From NCBI GenBank assembly GCA_047624005.1, contig JBLHPE010000008.1:6395-70394 (forward strand): a stretch of DNA of 64,000 nt, read 5' to 3'. Shown here piece after piece: positions 58,992-64,000 of the stretch (position 1 is its first letter; each line of letters starts with the position of its first letter). The position numbers were made by a program, and so were the translations under genes. The notes under the pieces are model-generated. The model made no database searches. It was not told where the DNA came from and saw nothing but the letters and a program-made list of their open reading frames with translations. Origin of the DNA: Ascidiaceihabitans sp047624005 (lineage in GTDB: Bacteria > Pseudomonadota > Alphaproteobacteria > Rhodobacterales > Rhodobacteraceae).

Positions 58992-59501
58992 TTAATAGAT
59001 GTACCGAATTTGATCCGTCCAATAGCGTTCAACCCGCTTGAGCGAGGACGTAATGTTCTCCAGCCCCTCATGACCAAGCACACCACGGCTTTGCAGCCCC
59101 TCGGCATGACGCTCAAACAATTCTGTCACAACATTGCGAACCACTCGGCCCTGGTCGGTCAATTTGACCCGTACAGACCGACGGTCAATTTCACAGCGCT
59201 GATGGTGCATGTACCCCATTTCGACCAGCTTCTTAAGATTATAACTGACGTTGCTGCCTTGATAATAACCACGGCTTTTCAACTCACCGGCTGTGACCTC
59301 GTTGTCCCCGATATTGAATAACAACATGGCCTGCACCGCGTTGATTTCCAAAACGCCGACACGCTCAAATTCATCTTTGATCACGTCCAGCAACAACCGA
59401 TGCAACCGTTCTACCAACGACAACGCTTCTAGGTAGCCGCCCATAAACCCCTTATCTTTGGGGATGCTCAGGGAGCGGGCCATAGGGTCTTGAATACTCA
59501 T
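58992..59501 (-). CDS. MarR-family regulator, LdtR-like
   Basis: This 169-residue winged-helix regulator has GFMGGYLEALSLVERLHRLLLDVIKDEFER, INAVQAMLLFNIGDNEVTAGELKSRGYYQGSNVSYNLKKL (helix-turn-helix) and HHQRCEIDRRSVRVKLT (wing). These blocks match the alphaproteobacterial LdtR group, whose known members regulate an L,D-transpeptidase and cell-envelope genes. I choose ATG 59501 (MSIQDPM) with GGAGAAC upstream; a start at 59552 would add 17 residues. No transpeptidase gene is in the window. Confidence 0.85.
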   Translation of the reverse strand: MSIQDPMARSLSIPKDKGFMGGYLEALSLVERLHRLLLDVIKDEFERVGVLEINAVQAMLLFNIGDNEVTAGELKSRGYYQGSNVSYNLKKLVEMGYMHHQRCEIDRRSVRVKLTDQGRVVRNVVTELFERHAEGLQSRGVLGHEGLENITSSLKRVERYWTDQIRYIY

Positions 59502-59576
59502 TCTGTTCTCCGACTCAATCTGCTCTTTCAATGCAAATTGCGTCAGATTCACGAATAATACGTTAAAACCAACCGA

Positions 59577-59843
59577 TTAAACGGCAATTCCCTGCATTTG
59601 CACAGAAATATTTGCGATCATTTGTTTAAACTTTTCAGGGGCAGGCACTTGGCCTGTCACCCATTGATACAAATCCTGATCGTTTTCATCCAACAACAGA
59701 TCGTACAACGCGATCGTCGCATCATCCATATGTACAAGGTTTTCAGCGGCATAAGCAGACAGAATTATATCCATTTCTTTTATGCCGCGACGCATAGATC
59801 GCATCACCAAACGCTTGATCCGGTGTTCTGGCAGCTCGTTCAT
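59577..59843 (-). CDS. sdhE: Succinate dehydrogenase flavinylation factor SdhE
   Basis: The 88-residue SdhE (DUF339) has the conserved RSMRRGIKEMDIIL motif, corresponding to the R-G-x-x-E-x-D-x-x-L signature, followed by DDATIALYDLLLDENDQDLYQWV. It assists covalent FAD attachment to SdhA. Its ATG overlaps the stop of the XRE gene (ATGA at 59840-59843). Full length. Confidence 0.92.
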   Translation of the reverse strand: MNELPEHRIKRLVMRSMRRGIKEMDIILSAYAAENLVHMDDATIALYDLLLDENDQDLYQWVTGQVPAPEKFKQMIANISVQMQGIAV

Positions 59844-60268
59844 TCACCGCTCCCCTTCATAACTTGGCGCAAGCGTTTTTCCAAACGCGCCATCTGTTCC
59901 ACACGCGCGACCATATCAGCCCGTACCTCGCGCAACTCATTCAAGATTGCACGCATATCAGGTGTGACCTCACCCGTGTCAGGGGGGGAATCCATGCCCT
60001 CGCCTTGGCCGTTGATCAACCACATCATCGAAACGTTCAGAATTCCGGCCATAATCGACAACCGATTGGCACGTGGTTCAGACAAATCATCTTCCCAATT
60101 TCGAATTGTGCTGGTGCGCACACCCAAACGACGGGCCAATTCTTTTTGGGTAAGACCTGATTGCTCACGTGATGCAGCAACACGATCCCCAAACGTCGCA
60201 GATTCTTGGCTGTACCAATCAGATGCCTCATCCTGAAGGCCCTGTGCCTGGTCCTGAAGATTTGTCAT
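59840..60268 (-). CDS. XRE-family helix-turn-helix regulator
   Basis: The 142-residue protein has one N-terminal-to-middle HTH domain (FGDRVAASREQSGLTQKELARRLGVRTSTIRNWEDDLSEP, about residues 26-65). A short helical region follows (MRAILNELREVRADMVARVEQMARLEKRLRQVM), probably for dimerisation. There is no membrane segment. It overlaps the sdhE start, so the regulator and the flavinylation factor are coupled. The regulated genes are not evident. Confidence 0.85.
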   Translation of the reverse strand: MTNLQDQAQGLQDEASDWYSQESATFGDRVAASREQSGLTQKELARRLGVRTSTIRNWEDDLSEPRANRLSIMAGILNVSMMWLINGQGEGMDSPPDTGEVTPDMRAILNELREVRADMVARVEQMARLEKRLRQVMKGSGE

Positions 60269-60371
60269 TTGATATTCCTTAATCGGGGGCCATTCCCGTC
60301 AATGCGCCTTGATCGGTGAGAAATGCGCGCCTATTAGAGAGAGTATGTAAACCTATAAAACCGAGATCACA

Positions 60372-61574
60372 ATGAAACTGCTGTCCGATACCCTTGACCG
60401 CGTCAAACCGTCCCCAACAATTGCTGTGACCAACAAAGCCGCCGAAATGAAGGCCGCGGGCCATGATGTCATTGGCCTTGGCGCAGGGGAGCCCGATTTT
60501 GACACACCCCAACATATCAAAGACGCGGCTGTTGTCGCCATCGCGATGGGCAAGACGAAATACACAGCCGTTGATGGGATCGCGGAACTTAAGCAGGCGA
60601 TTTGTGCCAAATTCAAACGTGACAATAACCTTGATTACACCCCCGCGCAGGTATCCGTCAGTTCTGGTGGCAAGCAGGTCCTATATAACGCACTAATGGC
60701 GACCCTGAATGAAGGGGACGAAGTTGTTATACCTGCGCCCTATTGGGTCAGCTACCCCGACATGGTGTTGCTTGCAGGCGGTACACCAGTGGTGGCCGAG
60801 GCATCAATCCAAACAGGGTATAAACTGACTGCTGACCAACTTGAGGCGGCAATCACACCAAAAACCAAATGGCTGATCTTCAATTCGCCCTCCAACCCAA
60901 CGGGTGCGGGATACACATGGGACGAGTTGAAAATGCTAACTGACGTGCTGATGCGCCACCCTCATGTTTGGGTGATGACAGACGACATGTACGAGCACTT
61001 GTTTTACGATGATTTCAAATTCTGTACCCCCGCCGAAGTTGAGCCGCGCCTGTATGACCGCACTCTAACTGTAAACGGTGTGTCAAAAGCATATGCGATG
61101 ACGGGTTGGCGGATCGGGTACGCCGCAGGCCCAGTCGAATTGATCGCCGCAATGCGCAAAGTACAATCCCAAAGCACATCCAACCCCTGTTCCATCAGCC
61201 AATATGCAGCGGTTGAAGCCTTGAACGGGACACATGATTTTATTGCCGAAAACAACGCAATCTTCATGCGGCGCCGCGACATGGTTGTGAAAATGCTAAA
61301 CGAAGCCGAAGGGATCGCCTGCCCTGTTCCAGACGGCGCATTTTATGTTTATCCTTCCATTGCGGGACTGATTGGCAAGACAACGCCAAAAGGCACAAAG
61401 ATCATAGACGACGAGGTTTTCTCTTCAGCTTTGCTAGAGGAAACAGGGGTTGCAGTAGTATTTGGCGCTGCATTCGGGCTATCGCCCAACTTCCGCGTCA
61501 GCTACGCTACATCGGATGAAGCCCTCAAAGAGGCTTGTACGCGCATCATCAAATTCTGTGCGGCGTTAAAATAA
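60372..61574 (+). CDS. Aspartate aminotransferase, class I
   Basis: The 400-residue PLP enzyme of fold type I interconverts aspartate and oxaloacetate with glutamate/2-oxoglutarate. Motifs are GAGEPDFDTPQHI, SSGGKQVLYNALMA, FNSPSNPTGAGYT, and the Schiff-base Lys in VNGVSKAYAMTGWRIGY (about residue 235). The Arg for the substrate carboxylate is in PNFRVSYATS. It is of the alphaproteobacterial Ib subgroup. The small conserved gene at 61588 follows closely. Confidence 0.93.
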   Translation: MKLLSDTLDRVKPSPTIAVTNKAAEMKAAGHDVIGLGAGEPDFDTPQHIKDAAVVAIAMGKTKYTAVDGIAELKQAICAKFKRDNNLDYTPAQVSVSSGGKQVLYNALMATLNEGDEVVIPAPYWVSYPDMVLLAGGTPVVAEASIQTGYKLTADQLEAAITPKTKWLIFNSPSNPTGAGYTWDELKMLTDVLMRHPHVWVMTDDMYEHLFYDDFKFCTPAEVEPRLYDRTLTVNGVSKAYAMTGWRIGYAAGPVELIAAMRKVQSQSTSNPCSISQYAAVEALNGTHDFIAENNAIFMRRRDMVVKMLNEAEGIACPVPDGAFYVYPSIAGLIGKTTPKGTKIIDDEVFSSALLEETGVAVVFGAAFGLSPNFRVSYATSDEALKEACTRIIKFCAALK

Positions 61575-61587
61575 AAAGGAACCGCGC

Positions 61588-61989
61588 ATGTCAGGTGAAT
61601 TGCCCGAGTATTATTTCCGTGTCCGTGAAAATGGCGCTGCGGTTTTTCGTGTTGATACGGAAAACCGACAGCGGCGTATCGAGATGGATCAAATCGCGAT
61701 CATCAACATGCGCAACGGGGAAATCAAACCACACGGCGAACGGACCTTGTCCAAGGCTGACCTTGCGCGCATTCACACATGGATGGAAGAACGCTCGGCC
61801 GTCCTTGCCCACCGCGACATCGACGACATCCACCGCGTTGTGGACTACCTGAACCTCACAACGCAGTGGGTGCAATCCAAAGCATCACCTGACCAATTGG
61901 AAGACGTCACTGACGCGTTGCTGTTGGCCATGCACGATCTACGCAGCACGTTGGTGCGCAAAAAAGCTGATCGGTTGATGAAGGGTTAA
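61588..61989 (+). CDS. Conserved protein of unknown function
   Basis: The 133-residue soluble protein has an N-terminal beta region (YYFRVRENGAAVFRVDTENRQRRIEMDQIAIINMRNGEIKPHG). A helical C-terminal half follows, with LSKADLARIHTWMEERSAVL and LNLTTQWVQSKASP. I recognise it only as a roseobacter-conserved protein. It follows the aminotransferase after 13 bases. ATG 61588 follows AAAAAGGAACCG. No enzymatic motif is visible. Confidence 0.75.
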   Translation: MSGELPEYYFRVRENGAAVFRVDTENRQRRIEMDQIAIINMRNGEIKPHGERTLSKADLARIHTWMEERSAVLAHRDIDDIHRVVDYLNLTTQWVQSKASPDQLEDVTDALLLAMHDLRSTLVRKKADRLMKG

Positions 61990-61992
61990 ATA

Positions 61993-62071
61993 CGAGGCTC
62001 TGCCTCGAGCTCCGGAATACTTGGGGCCAAAAGAAGCTTAAAAATATTGTTTCTTTTGACTTCAAATACTC
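61993..62071. repeat. Hairpins and inverted degenerate repeats between convergent genes
   Basis: CGAGGC-TCT-GCCTCG (61993-62007) is followed by a 23-base element at 62015-62037 that is matched in inverse orientation at 62049-62071, with about 17 of 23 positions equal. Both end in a shared CAAAAGAA block. The pair folds into an imperfect stem with an AT-rich loop, and may terminate both convergent transcripts. Confidence 0.45.
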
Positions 62072-62106
62072 TTGGGGATTGCCGCACGCGGGCAAAGCCC
62101 CATAGC

Positions 62107-63471
62107 TTACTTTTGATCCCCGACCTGCCAGATGATCACGCGCCAGAAACGCCAGCTGAGCAATGCGGCGGCGCAGGCCAACCCAATGACCAAGCCCAAC
62201 CAAACACCCAAGCCTTCGTAACCCAAAACATATCCAAACAGATATGAACTTGGCAATCCAATGCCCCAATAGCTGATGGCAGCAATAACCATTGGAACGG
62301 TTGTATCTTGGACGCCGCGCAGCAATCCAAGCGCGATAACCTGTGCCCCATCCACCAATTGAAACAGCGCCGCCATTGCGAGCAAACCAACACCGATTGC
62401 CAATATTTGATCACGTGCAGGTTCACTGGATTGGACAAACGCCAACACCAGCGGTTCTGGCCAGATCAAAAAGCCAACAACCGTAAGCAACGCTGCGATG
62501 AAAGACATAACAAAGACAACATACGCGCCACGCGCCAGATGATCACGATCACCGCGCCCATAAGCATTGCCCGCGCGGATCGTCGCCACGTTGCTAATGC
62601 CGAGGTGCAGCATAAAGGTGATGCTTGCACATTGCAGTGCGATCCCGTGTGCAGCCAGCGGCACCTTGCCAAACCAGCCCATCATAACAGCCGTCGCGGC
62701 AAACAATCCCGTCTCCATCAATCCCGTCAATCCAATGGGAACTCCCATGCGGAACACACGATTTAACATCTCCCAATCGGCTTTCCAAAAACGCACAAAC
62801 AACTGGTGGTGTGGCAAAACGATCAACGCATAGGTTACAATCCCCACCATCCCAATCGTTTGGGTCAAGACCGACGCGATTGCGGCCCCCTCGATCCCCA
62901 GTTCAGGTGCCCCCCAATTGCCAAAGACCAGCGCGTAATTGATTAATCCGTTACATACAGTCGCCAAAACCGCAATCCAGAACACCACTTGCGTGCGTTC
63001 TAACGCGGCCAGATAGCTTTTGATCACCATCGCGATCAACCACGGGAACATGCCAAATGCAGCAATACGGAGATATTGCTGGGCATCGGCTGCAACACTG
63101 GCTTCTTGGCCCAACACTAAGAACAAAGCCTCCGACCAGATTAAGATAGGCAGGATCAGCACAGAATAGGCCAAGGACAGCCACAGGCCCATACGCGTGA
63201 CGCGGCGAATGCTGACCTCGTCCCCTTCTGCGTCAAAGGTCGCCACAAGCGGCATCACGGCAAAGGCGAACCCCGCCCCCATCAGGAACAAGACAAAGAA
63301 GTAGCTAGAGGCCAAGGTGACAGCCGCCAAGGCATCGACACCGTACCACCCCAGCATCACCGTATCAGTGACACCAATGGCGATTTGGGCCAGATGACCG
63401 CCAACCAGCGGAAGACCCAAGGTGGAAACGGCCCTCACGTGGGCTGGATATGACATGAATTTCGTTTGCAT
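62107..63471 (-). CDS. MATE-family efflux transporter
   Basis: This 454-residue inner-membrane protein has twelve helices in two halves. Each half begins with a MATE-type segment (LGLPLVGGHLAQIAIGVTDTVMLGWYG in the first; MGVPIGLTGLMETGLFAATAVMMGWFG in the second). It belongs to the NorM branch, which exports cationic drugs by Na+ or H+ antiport. ATG 63471 is taken; 63456 is possible. The direction converges on the conserved unknown gene. Confidence 0.92.
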   Translation of the reverse strand: MQTKFMSYPAHVRAVSTLGLPLVGGHLAQIAIGVTDTVMLGWYGVDALAAVTLASSYFFVLFLMGAGFAFAVMPLVATFDAEGDEVSIRRVTRMGLWLSLAYSVLILPILIWSEALFLVLGQEASVAADAQQYLRIAAFGMFPWLIAMVIKSYLAALERTQVVFWIAVLATVCNGLINYALVFGNWGAPELGIEGAAIASVLTQTIGMVGIVTYALIVLPHHQLFVRFWKADWEMLNRVFRMGVPIGLTGLMETGLFAATAVMMGWFGKVPLAAHGIALQCASITFMLHLGISNVATIRAGNAYGRGDRDHLARGAYVVFVMSFIAALLTVVGFLIWPEPLVLAFVQSSEPARDQILAIGVGLLAMAALFQLVDGAQVIALGLLRGVQDTTVPMVIAAISYWGIGLPSSYLFGYVLGYEGLGVWLGLVIGLACAAALLSWRFWRVIIWQVGDQK

Positions 63472-63722
63472 AGGGACAGACCTATCAAGGCATGGGAACA
63501 AGGCAATCGGGAAATGTGTATTGATACGATTTTTATGGTCCAGACCAAAAGATATGGTGGCGGCGCGGGGTCATTTTATGCGGCGACCCTGCGCCCCATC
63601 CTACACCCAAAGCCAACACCTGCGGAACAACAACACGCAAGATTGCCGCTGTAATTGAGTGGGTATTCATGTTTACTCGGGCAAAACCCATGACCGTCAA
63701 ATCATCGAAAGAGAACACCCTT

Positions 63723-64000
63723 ATGTCTACGGCCCTACAAAACGATGGCGACACCAAAATGATGGCCGTCGTGACAACCGGCAATGGGGGCTACGAAAAG
63801 CTGGAATATCGCGCGGTGCCACGCCCAATTCCGGGCCCAGGAGAAGTCCTGCTTCGGGTTTTAGCAGCAGGCGTCAACAATACCGAAATCAACACACGGC
63901 TTGGGTGGTATTCCTCTAGCGTAACGGCGGACACCAGCGCGACATCCCAACAGCAAGACACCGACACGGAACAGAAATCGGATGGCGGCTGGAACGGGGC
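63723..64000 (+). CDS. Zinc-type alcohol dehydrogenase/quinone oxidoreductase, N-terminal part
   Basis: The first 92 residues of an MDR-family protein are present, cut by the right edge: MMAVVTTGNGGYEKLEYR, PGPGEVLLRVLAAGVNNTEINTRLGWYSSSV. The GroES-like domain is clear. An insertion rich in Asp/Thr/Gln (TADTSATSQQQDTDTEQKSDGG) follows, which I recall in roseobacter members of this family before the next cysteine-bearing segment. In-frame ATGs at 63669 and 63690 are alternative starts. Substrate unknown. Confidence 0.85.
   Translation, partial: MSTALQNDGDTKMMAVVTTGNGGYEKLEYRAVPRPIPGPGEVLLRVLAAGVNNTEINTRLGWYSSSVTADTSATSQQQDTDTEQKSDGGWNG

Noticed and set aside
63472..63722. Short ORFs between the MATE and alcohol dehydrogenase genes
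   Set aside because: Both strands carry short frames with no family features, and the dehydrogenase start region explains the plus-strand signal; probably promoter DNA.
1..64000. CRISPR arrays, tRNA or rRNA genes, prophage, intact IS elements
   Set aside because: No regularly spaced repeats, no cloverleaf-like GGTTCGAATCC arms in intergenic DNA, and no integrase, capsid or transposase sequence was found on reading.

Overview
The window is chromosomal DNA of a marine alphaproteobacterium of the Roseobacter group (Rhodobacteraceae). This is judged from lineage-typical genes (DUF2842 next to purA, DUF6524, an LdtR-like MarR regulator, SdhE, PhaR/PhaP/PhaC/PhaZ, single-subunit SdaA, a TGATG/GTGA style of gene overlap), moderate GC, and protein sequences that read like roseobacter orthologues. 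The genus cannot be fixed from sequence alone. No rRNA, tRNA, CRISPR array, prophage or intact insertion sequence is visible. Coding density is very high, with many stop/start overlaps.

Layout. 1-4045 (minus): hflC (cut by the left edge), hflK, gor, rpiA. 4264-9532: a class III adenylate cyclase, sdaA preceded by an in-frame 17-codon leader ORF, two tandem EamA/DMT transporters, and a convergent thiamine diphosphokinase. 9675-15225: a 709-residue acidic coiled-coil protein, an MFS transporter, DUF2842-purA, DUF6524. 15266-22647: a cobalt-type nitrile hydratase operon, secG, pyrG, an SbtA/SbtB bicarbonate-transport pair, a 2OG-Fe(II) oxygenase and a short Hsp70-like protein. 22824-26831: a secreted lectin-like protein, a gene-free 373-base stretch with four helically phased TGTACA palindromes, rlmJ, DUF1330, a secreted unknown, TerB and a PhnD-like protein. 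26947-36655: a polar amino-acid-type ABC transporter followed by two glutamine-synthetase-like ligases, a class I glutamine amidotransferase, a FAD amine oxidase and a DegT-type aminotransferase. This is most simply a gamma-glutamylation route for uptake and breakdown of polyamines or other amines.

36713-41261 is a complete polyhydroxyalkanoate module: phaR, phaP, and divergent phaC/phaZ. Repeated TGCTGCA/TGCAGCA elements sit at the three promoter regions, which fits autoregulated PhaR control. 41328-45054 holds three alpha/beta hydrolases, a VOC protein and an M15-peptidase-like protein, four of these genes overlapping. 45196-50137: MFS transporter, thrS, a GFA-family protein, an ArsC/Spx-type protein, a cold-shock protein and a small Cys/His-rich secreted protein. 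50259-53639: a cytochrome P450, an AT-rich DUF4238 gene that looks acquired, and folA-thyA. 53874-58963: a TbpB-like surface lipoprotein overlapping a Slam-type outer-membrane translocon, glyoxalase I, and three translationally overlapping DUF1194 von Willebrand-A-like secreted proteins. 58992-64000: LdtR-like MarR regulator, sdhE, an XRE regulator, aspartate aminotransferase, a conserved unknown, a MATE transporter and the start of a zinc-type alcohol dehydrogenase.

The points I consider most worth following are the Slam/TbpB-like pair, the phased TGTACA operator array, the co-occurrence of SbtAB with a Lys/Thr (class IIIb-like) adenylate cyclase that lacks the usual catalytic Asn, the sdaA leader ORF, and the triple DUF1194 cluster. 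All functional statements rest on reading the sequence and on remembered family features; no database search was run.
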